Assembly: GCA_002722095.1 (NCBI GenBank)
Contig: PBKG01000025.1
Span: 1-64,000 of the forward strand
Reading direction: 5' to 3'
DNA length: 64,000 nt
From: Rhodospirillaceae bacterium
GTDB taxonomy: Bacteria; Pseudomonadota; Alphaproteobacteria; UBA8366
Part shown: piece after piece, positions 16,444 to 26,453 of the stretch
Numbering within the stretch: the first letter of the stretch is position 1
Layout: every line of letters starts with the position of its first letter
Position numbers and translations under genes: made by a program
The notes under the pieces: model-generated
What the model was told of the DNA's origin: nothing
What the model saw: only the letters and a program-made list of their open reading frames with translations
Database searches by the model: none

Positions 16444-18255
16444 ATGAAAACGATATTCAAGAAGCTTGGTAGTGCCTTATTCCCCGGTCGATCCGGTGCC
16501 AAAACGGCGGTGCCAGAATCCGATACGGCAAATGAATCTCCTTATGCCTGGGAGAAATCCTACGCACCGGGCGTTGAATGGGACGCGCCAATTCACGCCG
16601 CACCGCTTTGGAGTTTGATCGACGAGGCAGTCGCTCATCATCCCGAGAGACCGGCTGTCGATTTTCTCGGCCGAAAATACACCTATAAGGAACTCGGAGA
16701 TTTGGTCGACCGGGCGGCAGAGGGTTTTCGTCAGCTTGGAGTCCGAAAAGACATTCGTGTAGGTATTTGCCTTCCCAACACGCCCTACTCGATCATCTGC
16801 TATTTCGCTGTCCTCAAAGCCGGCGGCACCGTGGTCAACGTCAATCCGCTCTACGTGGAACATGAATTGGAGCAGATCGTCGGAGACTCCGATATTCGGA
16901 TTATGGTGAGCCTCGATTTACGGCAACTGTATCCCAAGGTTGCTGCGTTACTGGAAGAGAGCGGGCTTCGCACCATAGTGGTCTGCAGCATGAGCGATAT
17001 CCTGCCGCCGGTCAAAAGTGTGCTGTTTTCTATCTTCCAACGCAGCAAGATCGCCGATATTGCCGACGACCTACAGCATGTGTCCTTCGATAAACTGATC
17101 GACAATGATGGCTTGGACGCGGTCGCCGAAGTCGATCCGGTAAACGACATTGCGGTGTTGCAATATACCGGTGGCACGACGGGCATCCCCAAGGGTGCGA
17201 TGCTGACCCATGGCAATATCCTCGCAAACGCGCAACAAATTCGATACTGGATGCGGGGGCTCGGAGGCGAGGTAGAAGCCGAAAACGAGAGCATACTCGG
17301 CGTAATTCCGCTTTTTCATTCTTTTGCGATGACGACGGTGATGAATCTCGGCCTCTGCTGCGGCGCGGAAATGTATTTGTTGCCCCGCTTCGAGCGCGAG
17401 CAGGTTTTAGAGACCATCGCCAAGAACAAAGTCACACTGATGATGGGGGTGCCGACGATTTTCACCGCCATCAACGCATGTGATGAGCTGGAGGAGTACG
17501 ATCTCACCAGTCTGAAATTTTGTATTTCAGGCGGCGCACCATTGCCCGGTGCCGTGAAGGAGGAGTTCGAAACGGTCGCTGGCGCCAAACTGGTCGAAGG
17601 TTATGGCTTGAGCGAGTGCTCGCCGGTTGTGACCTGCAATCCGGTTGGGGCGGAAAACCGGGCGGGCTCGATCGGCTTGCCGCTACCTGGCACGGTGGTC
17701 GAAATTTGTTCTATCGATGAAAAGCACGACGTCCTGGCGCTCGGCGAGCGGGGGGAAATCTGCGTCCGTGGCCCTCAGGTGATGGCGGGCTATTTAAACC
17801 GTGAAGACGCGACGGCCGAAGCCTTGATCGATGGACGGTTTCACACCGGGGATGTCGGTTATATCGATGAAGACGGCTATATATTTATTGTCGATCGTAT
17901 CAAGGATTTGATCCTCTGCAGTGGCTACAACGTCTATCCCCGCACAATCGAGGAAGCGATCCAGCGCCACGAAGCGGTGGAAGAGGTGACGGTCATTGGC
18001 GTGCCCGATGAATATCGCGGCGAGGCGCCGAAAGCATTCGTCAAATTGCGACAGGGTGCGAAATTAAGCGAACCGGATCTGCTCGCGTTTCTGAAGGACA
18101 AGCTCTCGGCGATAGAGATGCCGGACTATGTGGAATTCCGAGACGAATTGCCGAAAACTATGATCGGCAAGCTGTCGAAAAAGGAACTGGCTGCCGAAGA
18201 GGCGGCGCGGCGGGAAAGCGGAGAGGCTGATCCGGTCGAAAACGAAGGAGTGTAA
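16444..18255 (+). CDS. Long-chain acyl-CoA synthetase (AMP-forming, FadD-like)
   Basis: 603 aa of the ANL superfamily. The A3 phosphate loop YTGGTTGIPKGAMLTHGN lies near residue 240, the A5 region is EGYGLSE, the A7/A8 hinge reads HTGDVGYIDEDGYIFIVDRIKD, and the adenylation lysine is in KTMIGKLSKKEL near the C-terminus. It activates a fatty acid with ATP and CoA. It is followed after 3 bp by the thiolase and fits a cytoplasmic beta-oxidation operon. The exact chain length is not predictable. Confidence 0.92.
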   Translation: MKTIFKKLGSALFPGRSGAKTAVPESDTANESPYAWEKSYAPGVEWDAPIHAAPLWSLIDEAVAHHPERPAVDFLGRKYTYKELGDLVDRAAEGFRQLGVRKDIRVGICLPNTPYSIICYFAVLKAGGTVVNVNPLYVEHELEQIVGDSDIRIMVSLDLRQLYPKVAALLEESGLRTIVVCSMSDILPPVKSVLFSIFQRSKIADIADDLQHVSFDKLIDNDGLDAVAEVDPVNDIAVLQYTGGTTGIPKGAMLTHGNILANAQQIRYWMRGLGGEVEAENESILGVIPLFHSFAMTTVMNLGLCCGAEMYLLPRFEREQVLETIAKNKVTLMMGVPTIFTAINACDELEEYDLTSLKFCISGGAPLPGAVKEEFETVAGAKLVEGYGLSECSPVVTCNPVGAENRAGSIGLPLPGTVVEICSIDEKHDVLALGERGEICVRGPQVMAGYLNREDATAEALIDGRFHTGDVGYIDEDGYIFIVDRIKDLILCSGYNVYPRTIEEAIQRHEAVEEVTVIGVPDEYRGEAPKAFVKLRQGAKLSEPDLLAFLKDKLSAIEMPDYVEFRDELPKTMIGKLSKKELAAEEAARRESGEADPVENEGV

Positions 18256-18258
18256 AGG

Positions 18259-19395
18259 ATGAAATCCGTTGTCATAGCCGAATATTTGCGTTCGCCGCAG
18301 ACCTTCGCCAGTAAGGGCGCTATGGCCAAGATTCGGCCCGACACGCTGGCGGCGCAAGTGGTTGGGGCGTTGGTCGAGAAAACCGGCGTCGATCCGAACG
18401 AGATCGAGGATTTGATCCTGGGCTGTGCTTTTCCCGAGGCCGAGCAAGGGATGAATGTTGCGCGCTTGGTGGTGCTCGACGCAGGACTGCCGATCACTGT
18501 CGCGGGCGCCACCATTAACAGATTCTGTGGCTCATCGATGTATGCGATCCACATGGCTGCGGGGGCGATTCAACTTGATGCCGGAGACGCCTTTGTTTGC
18601 GCTGGCGTCGAATCGATGTCGCGGGTGCCGATTGGCGGTTACAACCCGATGCCGAGCCCCAGGCTCAACGACGCGATGCCTGAAGCCTACATGTCCATGG
18701 GCGATACGGCCGAGAACGTTGCGCGCGGGTATCAGCTGACCCGTGAAGAGCAGGAGGCTTTTGCTGTTTCGAGCCAAGAGAAGGCGGCAGCGGCGCAAGC
18801 TGACGGCAAGCTTGCCGACGAAATCGTACCTATCGAAACGGAGCAGGGTACGGTCAGCGAAGACGGTTGCATCCGCGCCGGTACCACGATGGAAGGCTTG
18901 GCCGATTTGAATCCGGCCTTTGATGAAACGGGAACCGTCACCGCAGGGACGTCCTCGCCGCTCACCGATGGCGCTGCGGCAACACTGGTTTGCACCGAAG
19001 AATTTGCCGCCGCCAACGATCTCGAGCCTCTGGCGCGGATCAAATCGGTCGCGGTTGCGGGCTGTGCGCCGGAAATTATGGGTATCGGCCCGGTCGCCGC
19101 GACCCGTAAGGCGTTGGAGCGGGCGGGCCTCACAATCGACGATATAGATGTGGCCGAGCTCAATGAGGCCTTTGCGTCGCAATCGCTCGCGTGTTTGCGC
19201 GATCTTGAACTCGATCAGGCAAAGGTAAATCTGGACGGCGGTGCCATTGCACTCGGCCACCCGCTCGGGGCAACCGGCGCGCGTATCACCGGCAAGGCTG
19301 CGCAGTTACTCAAACGCGAAGGCGGGAAGTACGCGCTGTCGACCCAATGTATCGGCGGCGGCCAGGGAATCGCTACGGTAATGGAGTCGCTGTAG
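18259..19395 (+). CDS. Acetyl-CoA acyltransferase (thiolase)
   Basis: 378 aa, slightly short for a thiolase but with all catalytic parts: nucleophile Cys90 in NRFCGSS, His in ALGHPLGATGAR near 335, and the second Cys in STQCIGGGQG near 365. It performs thiolytic cleavage of 3-ketoacyl-CoA. The ATG follows GGAGTGTAAAGG, and its stop abuts the GTG start of the dehydrogenase/hydratase fusion, a fadA/fadB-like pairing. Confidence 0.94.
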   Translation: MKSVVIAEYLRSPQTFASKGAMAKIRPDTLAAQVVGALVEKTGVDPNEIEDLILGCAFPEAEQGMNVARLVVLDAGLPITVAGATINRFCGSSMYAIHMAAGAIQLDAGDAFVCAGVESMSRVPIGGYNPMPSPRLNDAMPEAYMSMGDTAENVARGYQLTREEQEAFAVSSQEKAAAAQADGKLADEIVPIETEQGTVSEDGCIRAGTTMEGLADLNPAFDETGTVTAGTSSPLTDGAAATLVCTEEFAAANDLEPLARIKSVAVAGCAPEIMGIGPVAATRKALERAGLTIDDIDVAELNEAFASQSLACLRDLELDQAKVNLDGGAIALGHPLGATGARITGKAAQLLKREGGKYALSTQCIGGGQGIATVMESL

Positions 19396-21732
19396 GTGAC
19401 CGATTCGCCCGACATTAGAAAAGTTGCAGTTATCGGCGCCGGTGTGATGGGTGCCGGGATCGCCGCGCAAATTGTTAATGGGGGCGTGGACGTACTGTTG
19501 CTGGACATCGTCCCGGAAGAGGGTGGTGACCGGAGTACGATCGCCAAGGGCGCAATCGAAAAGTTGTTGAAGGCCGATCCCGCTCCCCTGATGCATCGAA
19601 AGTTCGCCAAGCGCATTACGCCCGGCAATATCAAGGACGATCTCGACCAATTGGCGGAATGCGATTGGATTATCGAAGCGGTGATCGAGAATCTCGAAAT
19701 CAAACACTCACTCTATGGAATCATCGCGGCGAGCCGGAAGCCGGGGGCAATCGTTTCTTCCAATACGTCGACCATTCCTCTGAACCAACTGACCGAGGGA
19801 ATGGCGGAGAGCTTGGCGGCGGATTTCATGATCACTCATTTTTTCAATCCGCCCCGATACATGCGGTTGTTGGAGCTTGTATCGGGGCCGTTGACGCGGC
19901 CGGAAGCGACGAAGGCGATGCGTGATTTTGTCGATCGCACGCTCGGTAAGAGCGTCGTCGATTGCAACGATACGCCCGGGTTTATCGCTAACCGCATCGG
20001 TATTTTTTGGCTGCAATGCGCCGTCATCGAGGCGATGGACCGTGGGCTCTCGATCGAAGAGGCGGATGCGGTAATTGGCCGGCCGGCGGGAATTCCGCGC
20101 ACCGGTGTTTTCGGCCTTTTGGATTTGATTGGTCTCGATTTGATGCCGAAGGTGCTGGCGAGCATGTCCGATAGTCTCGGTGCCGACGATCCGTTTCACG
20201 GTGTCTATCGCGAACCGGAATTGATCGAAAGACTGATTGCCGACGGGTATACGGGCCGCAAAGGAAAAGGCGGTTTCTATCGCCTGAACCGAGAGGGAGG
20301 CAAGCGTATTAAGGAGGCGATTGATCTTGGCTCCGGCGAATATGCGCAGGCGAAAAAACCGAAACTCAGTAGCGTGGAGGCGGCAAAAAAGGGTGGTCTC
20401 AAAGCATTGCTCGATCATAGTGATCGCGGCGGCAAATACGCCTGGGCGGTTTGGTCGAAAACACTCAGCTACGCTGCAAGTTTGGTCCCCGAGATTGCCG
20501 ATGATATTGCCGCTGTCGATGAGGCGATGCGGCTCGGCTATAACTGGAAATTTGGCCCATTCGAATTAATCGATAAAGTCGGTGTCGATTGGTTCGCGGC
20601 CAAACTTGCCGCCCAGGGCAACGACGTACCATCGCTACTGCGACTGGCGGCGGGTAAATCCTTCTATCGGACCCATAAGGGTACTCTTCAATATTTGGGC
20701 ACGGACGGCGCTTACACCGATCTGTCTCGAGCGGAAGGTGTATTGCTGCTTGCGGATATCAAACGTCGGACTAAGCCGGTTGCGAAAAATATGTCCGCCA
20801 GTTTGTGGAATATTGGCGACGGAGTGCTATGCCTTGAATTTCATAGCCGGATGAACGCTCTCGACCCATTTTCGCTGTTCATGGTCGACAAGGCGGTGAA
20901 GCTGGTTCCCCGTGGCTATAAAGCGCTGGTGATTCACAACGAAGGCCGCAATTTCTCCGTCGGCGCGAATATTGGCATCGTTATGATCGCGGCGAAAATT
21001 TTTGCCTATTTCTTGATTGGCTGGGCGATAGGGAAGGGACAACGCAGTTTCAGAGCAATGAAATATGCACCCTTCCCGGTCGTCGCCGCGCCTTCGGGTA
21101 TGGCGCTCGGTGGCGGCTGCGAAGTGCTCCTTCATTCTGATGCGGTGCAGGCACATGGGGAAACCTACGCCGGTCTGGTCGAGGTTGGCGTTGGGCTCGT
21201 CCCGGGGTGGGGTGGATGTAAGGAGATGTTGCTGCGTTGGGCCGCCAATCCCAAAGGGCGGGGTGGACCGATGCCGCCAGTGACTAAGGTGTTCGAAATT
21301 ATCGGATTGGCAGCGGTGGCGAAATCGGCCGAAGAGGCGCGTGATCTGCAAATTCTTCGGGACAGCGATAGCGTGACCATGAATAGGGATCGCGTGTTGG
21401 CGGATGCCAAGGCGCGCGCGTTAGCTCTGGCCGAAAATTATGCGCCGCCGGAACAGGCGGAGACTGCGTTGCCCGGGCCAACCGGTCGTGTCGCGCTTGA
21501 AATGGCAATCGATGGGTTTCGTAAAAGCGGCAAGGCGACGCCACACGATGTGGTCGTCAGTAAGGCACTGGCGCGGGTCGTGTCGGGAGGTGAAACAGAC
21601 ATTACAGAAATCGTTAGCGAAGATGACCTGTTGGCACTTGAGCGCGAAAGCTTTCTCGAACTGGTGCGCCATCGCGGCAGCAAGGCTCGTATCGCCCATA
21701 TGTTGAAAACCGGCAAACCCTTGCGCAACTGA
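19396..21732 (+). CDS. 3-hydroxyacyl-CoA dehydrogenase / enoyl-CoA hydratase fusion (FadN-type order)
   Basis: 778 aa from GTG 19396, directly after the thiolase stop. The NAD-binding 3-hydroxyacyl-CoA dehydrogenase is N-terminal (IGAGVMGAGIAAQ near residue 15; catalytic-region MITHFFNPPRYMRL near 150), and the crotonase domain is C-terminal (LGGGCEV and LVEVGVGLVPGWGG near 570-600). This is the reverse of the FadB/FadJ order and like Bacillus FadN. Both hydratase glutamates are retained (in GGGCEV and LVEVG). It should catalyse hydration and the second oxidation of beta-oxidation. Confidence 0.92.
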   Translation: MTDSPDIRKVAVIGAGVMGAGIAAQIVNGGVDVLLLDIVPEEGGDRSTIAKGAIEKLLKADPAPLMHRKFAKRITPGNIKDDLDQLAECDWIIEAVIENLEIKHSLYGIIAASRKPGAIVSSNTSTIPLNQLTEGMAESLAADFMITHFFNPPRYMRLLELVSGPLTRPEATKAMRDFVDRTLGKSVVDCNDTPGFIANRIGIFWLQCAVIEAMDRGLSIEEADAVIGRPAGIPRTGVFGLLDLIGLDLMPKVLASMSDSLGADDPFHGVYREPELIERLIADGYTGRKGKGGFYRLNREGGKRIKEAIDLGSGEYAQAKKPKLSSVEAAKKGGLKALLDHSDRGGKYAWAVWSKTLSYAASLVPEIADDIAAVDEAMRLGYNWKFGPFELIDKVGVDWFAAKLAAQGNDVPSLLRLAAGKSFYRTHKGTLQYLGTDGAYTDLSRAEGVLLLADIKRRTKPVAKNMSASLWNIGDGVLCLEFHSRMNALDPFSLFMVDKAVKLVPRGYKALVIHNEGRNFSVGANIGIVMIAAKIFAYFLIGWAIGKGQRSFRAMKYAPFPVVAAPSGMALGGGCEVLLHSDAVQAHGETYAGLVEVGVGLVPGWGGCKEMLLRWAANPKGRGGPMPPVTKVFEIIGLAAVAKSAEEARDLQILRDSDSVTMNRDRVLADAKARALALAENYAPPEQAETALPGPTGRVALEMAIDGFRKSGKATPHDVVVSKALARVVSGGETDITEIVSEDDLLALERESFLELVRHRGSKARIAHMLKTGKPLRN

Positions 21733-21734
21733 TC

Positions 21735-22553
21735 ATGTTCGGATGGCTTGCGAATAAGATCGGTGAGGCGCTGGCGGGGTATCTCGACAAGGAATCCGGC
21801 AGCTATTCCAGCGTTTCGGTGACACCGTTACGCCGTTTGCGTCGGACGTTGCAGCCCGGCGATATTCTTCTGGTCGAGGGCAATCAACGCGTCTCGACGG
21901 CGATCAAATACCTGACCCAATCCTCGTGGTCCCATGCCGCTTTCTACATTGGCGAAGGCTATGATCTTGCGGAGAGCGGAGCCGAGCCCAATTCGCTCAT
22001 AGAGGCGGATTTATCGAAAGGCGTCGTGGCGGTCCCTCTCTCGAGATACCAACATCTCAACACGCGGATTTGTAGACCAATGGGATTGAGCGATCAGGAT
22101 CGACAGACGGTGATCGACTATATGATTAACGCTCAGCGTCGCGGCATGAAATACGATCTTAAGAACATCATCGATTTGATGCGGTACCTGCTGCCCAAGC
22201 CGCCGGTCCCGAAACGCTTCCGTCGGCGAATGTTGGCGCTCGGAAGTGGCGATCCGACGCGCACGATCTGTTCGTCGTTAATTGCGCAGGCATTCCAGCA
22301 GGTTAAGTATCCGATATTGCCGAATGTCCGTGAACGCTCGATCTACGATAGCAAGCAGCAGCAATTCGTGGCCCGCGAATACCTTCATATTCGCCATCAC
22401 AGTCTCTTTGCGCCGAGGGACTTCGATCTATCGCCCTATTTCCGGATTGTAAAACCGAGCCTCGAGACTAACTTTAATTATAAGGAGCTCGAATGGTACG
22501 AGGATGCCGCAGAGTCCGACGAATCCGATAAAGGAGATGGCGAAACGTGTTGA
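21735..22553 (+). CDS. Circularly permuted NlpC/P60 (YiiX/YebB-like) protein
   Basis: 272 aa. It carries the permuted papain-like signature: LQPGDILLVEG, SHAAFYIG with the histidine (near residue 71), and the nucleophile region TICSSLIAQAF near 178. The family includes thiol hydrolases/acyltransferases related to LRAT. No clear signal peptide is seen. It begins 2 bp after the fusion gene and ends overlapping the fadE start, so it is firmly embedded in the fatty-acid oxidation operon. That suggests a lipid or acyl-linked substrate. Confidence 0.8.
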   Translation: MFGWLANKIGEALAGYLDKESGSYSSVSVTPLRRLRRTLQPGDILLVEGNQRVSTAIKYLTQSSWSHAAFYIGEGYDLAESGAEPNSLIEADLSKGVVAVPLSRYQHLNTRICRPMGLSDQDRQTVIDYMINAQRRGMKYDLKNIIDLMRYLLPKPPVPKRFRRRMLALGSGDPTRTICSSLIAQAFQQVKYPILPNVRERSIYDSKQQQFVAREYLHIRHHSLFAPRDFDLSPYFRIVKPSLETNFNYKELEWYEDAAESDESDKGDGETC

Positions 22554-24979
22554 GCGGACTGCCTTTGGTGCTGTGGATTGCCGGCCTGATTGCCTTCGTG
22601 GCGCTACTCTATTGGGGGCGCGGTTATTGGGCTTGGGTATTGGCCACAGCAGCGATCTTGGCTTCGGTTTGGATCGACGGCGTTTCGAGCCAAAACCTCT
22701 TCTGGACGGCCGCGGTCATTTTGGCGTCGATTGCAGTCCTATTCGGATTCCGTCCGTTCCGCCGAACCTTGATTTCACCGGCACTTCTCAAGGTCGTGAA
22801 ACGTATTCTCCCAAGTATGGGAGAGACCGAACGGATCGCCCTCGAAGCGGGGACTGTCTGGTGGGACAGGGATTTGTTTTCCGGTCGGCCGGATTGGAAA
22901 AAGCTGCTCGCCTTTCAACCAAAACCGCTGACCGATGTAGAAGAGGCTTTTATGGAGGGCCCGGTCGAAGAATTGTGCCGTATGGCCGACGATTGGCAGA
23001 TCCACCAGGATCGCGACTTGCCGCCGGAAATTTGGAATTTCATCAAGAAGCATAAGTTCTTCGGCATGATCGTGCCGGAGGAATATGGCGGTCTCGGGTT
23101 TTCCGCTATCGGTCATTCCGCAGTGATTACCAAGCTGTCCAGTCGCAGCGTTCCGCTCGGCACCACGGTAATGGTGCCGAACTCGCTAGGTCCGGCGGAG
23201 TTGTTGCTTCATTACGGCACCGAAGAGCAGAAAAAACACTACCTGCCGCGGCTTGCCACCGGCGAGGACATCCCCTGCTTTGCCCTCACGGAGCCCGAAG
23301 CCGGCAGCGATGCCGCCTCGCCGCGCAGCCATGGCATTGTCTGCAAGGGCGAAGTCGACGGCAAAGAAGTGCTCGGCATGCGGCTTACCTGGAACAAGCG
23401 CTATATCACCTTGGCGCCGGTGGCGACGGTTGTAGGACTGGCGTTCCGGCTGTTCGACCCGGACGGCCTGCTGGGTGATGAAGAGGACATCGGAATCACC
23501 TGCGCGCTTATTCCCCGCGATACGCCGGGCGTTGAGATCGGACGGCGCCATGATCCGATGGGGGTGCCGTTTCAAAACGGGCCGATTAGCGGCAGCGATG
23601 TGTTCGTGCCGCTCGATTACATCATCGGCGGTGAAAAGGGCGCGGGCCAGGGTTGGCGCATGTTGATGGATTGTCTCGCTGCGGGCCGATCCATTTCGCT
23701 ACCGTCGCTGTCGGTTGCGGCGGCGGAGATGACCGCCCGAACCGCAGGTGCTTACGCGACGGTTCGTGAGCAGTTCGGTCTGCCCATCGGGCGCTTCGAG
23801 GGAATAGAGGAGCCATTGGCGCGCATCGGCGGTTATGCCTATTTGATGGATGCGGCACGACGGATTACGTGCGGTGCAGTCGACGCCGGCGAAAAACCTG
23901 CGGTGCTTTCCGCGGTCATCAAGGCCTATTGCACCGACGCCATGCGTCATGTGGTCAATGACGGCATGGACATTCAGGCCGGTGCCGGAATCTGCCGAGG
24001 GCCACGAAACATTCTGGGGCGGAGCTTCATTGCGGTGCCGATTGGTATCACTGTCGAGGGTGCGAATATCCTTACTCGCTCGATGATCATTTACGGGCAG
24101 GGCGCCATCCGCGCTCATCCTTTTGTTCACGACGAAATGGAAGCGGCGGAAGCGGGCGACGTCCGAAGGTTCGATAACGCCCTTTTCGGGCACATCAATC
24201 TGGTCATGTGCAATGGTATGCGGGCCTGGATTTTAGGACTAACCGGGAGCCGGCTGACGCGCGCGCCCGTATCCGGACCTGCGGCACGTTACTATCGCTC
24301 GCTAAACCGCTTCAGTGCCGCATTCTCGTTAATGTCAGACGCCGCTATGGCAACCCTTGGCGGGTCTTTAAAACGGCGAGAGAAGATCAGCGGCCGTTTT
24401 GCAGATGCGCTTGCCTGGCTCTATCTCGCGAGCGTCGGTTTGAAGCGCTTTCATGATGAAGGGCGGGCCCAGACCGATCAACCGTTATTCGATTGGGCCA
24501 TGCAAACCGCGCTTTACGAAGTGCAGCAGGCGTTGGTAGGAGTCCTGGAGAATTTACCGAGCCGGCTTGTGGCGTGGAAACTTCGCTGGGTTATTTTCCC
24601 TTGGGGCGCACGCTTCTGTCCACCGTCGGATGTGCTCGGTGCCAAGGTTGCCGGGTTGTTGCTTGACGGTAATCCGGTGCGCGAGCATCTGACCCGAGAT
24701 ATTTACGTCCCCGACGATTCCGAAGACGCACTTGGTCGCCTAGAGGCGACCCTTGCCAAGGTTGTTGAAACGATCCCGATCGAAAACAAACTCAAGGACG
24801 CGATTAAATCCGGAGCCCTCGACAAGGTTGAAGACGATGCGCTTGCGGATGCCGCTCTCGATCTCGAAATCATTACCAAGACCGAGCACGCGGCCATGCG
24901 TGCGGCAGCGGATGCCCGTACGGATCTTATCCAAGTAGATTCGTTCGAGCCCGCTGAGTTTAAGGAATTAAAGGGCTAG
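22547..24979 (+). CDS. fadE: Acyl-CoA dehydrogenase, FadE-type
   Basis: 810 aa, nearly the length of E. coli FadE. N-terminal membrane segments (about residues 5-70) precede the acyl-CoA dehydrogenase core with PEEYGGLGFSAIGHS and LTEPEAGSDA, and a FadE-type helical C-terminus with ARFCPPSD. It starts at GTG 22547, with AAGGAG ten bases upstream and a 7-bp overlap with the previous gene. It catalyses the first oxidation of acyl-CoA. It ends overlapping the convergent alpha/beta hydrolase gene by 4 bp. Confidence 0.94.
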   Translation: MLSGLPLVLWIAGLIAFVALLYWGRGYWAWVLATAAILASVWIDGVSSQNLFWTAAVILASIAVLFGFRPFRRTLISPALLKVVKRILPSMGETERIALEAGTVWWDRDLFSGRPDWKKLLAFQPKPLTDVEEAFMEGPVEELCRMADDWQIHQDRDLPPEIWNFIKKHKFFGMIVPEEYGGLGFSAIGHSAVITKLSSRSVPLGTTVMVPNSLGPAELLLHYGTEEQKKHYLPRLATGEDIPCFALTEPEAGSDAASPRSHGIVCKGEVDGKEVLGMRLTWNKRYITLAPVATVVGLAFRLFDPDGLLGDEEDIGITCALIPRDTPGVEIGRRHDPMGVPFQNGPISGSDVFVPLDYIIGGEKGAGQGWRMLMDCLAAGRSISLPSLSVAAAEMTARTAGAYATVREQFGLPIGRFEGIEEPLARIGGYAYLMDAARRITCGAVDAGEKPAVLSAVIKAYCTDAMRHVVNDGMDIQAGAGICRGPRNILGRSFIAVPIGITVEGANILTRSMIIYGQGAIRAHPFVHDEMEAAEAGDVRRFDNALFGHINLVMCNGMRAWILGLTGSRLTRAPVSGPAARYYRSLNRFSAAFSLMSDAAMATLGGSLKRREKISGRFADALAWLYLASVGLKRFHDEGRAQTDQPLFDWAMQTALYEVQQALVGVLENLPSRLVAWKLRWVIFPWGARFCPPSDVLGAKVAGLLLDGNPVREHLTRDIYVPDDSEDALGRLEATLAKVVETIPIENKLKDAIKSGALDKVEDDALADAALDLEIITKTEHAAMRAAADARTDLIQVDSFEPAEFKELKG

Positions 24980-26004
24980 GTCGTATTCTTCCGCAAGAAT
25001 TCGTCCAACGAATCTGCCCAGCCCTGCCAATCGACCGACGGTGCCCGATGCCCGTTATCGCTATCGAGTTCGAAAAAAGTCGCATCGACACCGTTTTCTC
25101 TTAATAGCTTGATTGTGTCCGGCGCAATCGATGGCGGGAAAAGATTGTCCGAGCGAGAAAGTACGTAGTGCAGGGGCGCCCTGGCGTTTGCGATATGAGG
25201 CCTGGCATCGAACTGGATTGCCGCTTTGCGGAGTACGATCAATGAATTTGCATCGAATTGGGTGGCCCAGGGTTTGGCGAGCTCGGTCAATTCTTGTTCT
25301 ATGACTTTGGGGTCGTCGCCCTTTTCCTGACGGATTTTATTGTCGTAACCATATTGCTTCAGGGTTTCGATTCGGATTTTCATCATTTCATCGAAAACGC
25401 CGGCTTCTTTTTCTTGGCCGTAATATTGCCCGCCGTTCCAGCCTGGGCATTGTGAGAAGCGCGCAAGCAACGAGTCTACAGTCGATTGATCGCCGCGCCC
25501 GACGATGGCGCTGACCACAACGACGACCGCGCGCACTTGATCCGGATGCATGGTCGCCCAATGAAACGCATGATGGCCGCCGAAGGAATTTCCAATTACC
25601 GCAGCGAGTTCGGTTACACCGAGATGATCAAGCAACTGGCGCTGGCTGTTGACCATGTCGCCGACGGTGATGTCGGGAAAATCAAGCCCGTATGGATTGC
25701 CGCTCGCAGGATCGATACTGGCCGGCCCGCTGCTACCGTAGGCGGACCCCAACATATTTGCGGCGACGACGAAGTATTTCTCCGTATCTACCGCTTTACC
25801 GGGCCCGATAAGGCCTTCAAACCAGCCCCCCGCGCCGGCGGCATGCTGATTGTTGGTATAGCCATGGCAGACCAGCACCGCATTGTCCCCAGCCGCGTTC
25901 AACGTGCCCCAAGTTTCATAGGCAACGCTGAGCTCCGGTAGTATGCCGCCTTTTTCAAGCGTGAAATCGTGGCTTTCGAAAAGATCGGAGGTGGCGAGCA
26001 GCAT
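24976..26004 (-). CDS. Alpha/beta hydrolase, MetX (homoserine acyltransferase)-like
   Basis: 342 aa. The nucleophile elbow is GNSFGGHHA (Ser near 143), the oxyanion region is CHGYTNNQHA, the acid lies in LSRSDNLFPP and the histidine in DNGHRAPS. The overall layout follows homoserine O-acyltransferases, but the elbow differs from the usual GGSMGG, so it may be a hydrolase. ATG 26004 is preferred over TTG 26007 because GGGGAGA precedes it. It overlaps the stop of the upstream CMD-like gene by one base (TGATG), so the two are coupled. Confidence 0.78.
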   Translation of the reverse strand: MLLATSDLFESHDFTLEKGGILPELSVAYETWGTLNAAGDNAVLVCHGYTNNQHAAGAGGWFEGLIGPGKAVDTEKYFVVAANMLGSAYGSSGPASIDPASGNPYGLDFPDITVGDMVNSQRQLLDHLGVTELAAVIGNSFGGHHAFHWATMHPDQVRAVVVVVSAIVGRGDQSTVDSLLARFSQCPGWNGGQYYGQEKEAGVFDEMMKIRIETLKQYGYDNKIRQEKGDDPKVIEQELTELAKPWATQFDANSLIVLRKAAIQFDARPHIANARAPLHYVLSRSDNLFPPSIAPDTIKLLRENGVDATFFELDSDNGHRAPSVDWQGWADSLDEFLRKNTT

Positions 26005-26453
26005 CAAATCTCCCCGCCGTCCTTTTGATCGTCGGGCCCCGCATCGTCGAGCATGTCGTTATCGCGGAAGAACCGGCGCGCGACCTTGAACGCATTTACG
26101 CCGCAGGGCGCGCCCGCATAGGCAGTTACCTGCAATAAAACCTCGCCGATTTCCTCCTTGGTCATGCCGTTTCTTACCGCGCCGCCCATATGGTTATAAA
26201 GGTCGGGGTAAAAGCCATTTGCGGCCAGTAGCGCGAGGTTGATCATGCTGCGTTCCTTGCGGCTAAGACCCGGGCGGGGCCAAATCCCTCCCCATATGTT
26301 CTCGACCAAATATTGATTGAGGGGAGCGGAAAATGCGTCTTCGCCGTCGCGCTCTATCGTATCGTCCACCCATTTGTCGCCGACTACCTCGCGGCGAGTT
26401 TGCTGTCCCAGAAGAAATTTTTCCGTTTCATCGTAAAGGTTGTCATTGGCCAT
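26004..26453 (-). CDS. Carboxymuconolactone decarboxylase family protein
   Basis: 149 aa, all-alpha CMD fold. The region RSMINLALLAANGFYPDLYNH followed by EIGEVLLQVTAYAGAPCGVNAF matches 4-carboxymuconolactone decarboxylase (PcaC) rather than AhpD, since no CxxC pair is present. The start is the ATG at 26453, preceded by GGGGAGA on the minus strand; a longer form from 26471 is possible. It is cotranscribed with the MetX-like hydrolase, a pairing reminiscent of PcaC/PcaD in ring-cleavage pathways, though the actual substrate is unknown. Confidence 0.82.
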   Translation of the reverse strand: MANDNLYDETEKFLLGQQTRREVVGDKWVDDTIERDGEDAFSAPLNQYLVENIWGGIWPRPGLSRKERSMINLALLAANGFYPDLYNHMGGAVRNGMTKEEIGEVLLQVTAYAGAPCGVNAFKVARRFFRDNDMLDDAGPDDQKDGGEI

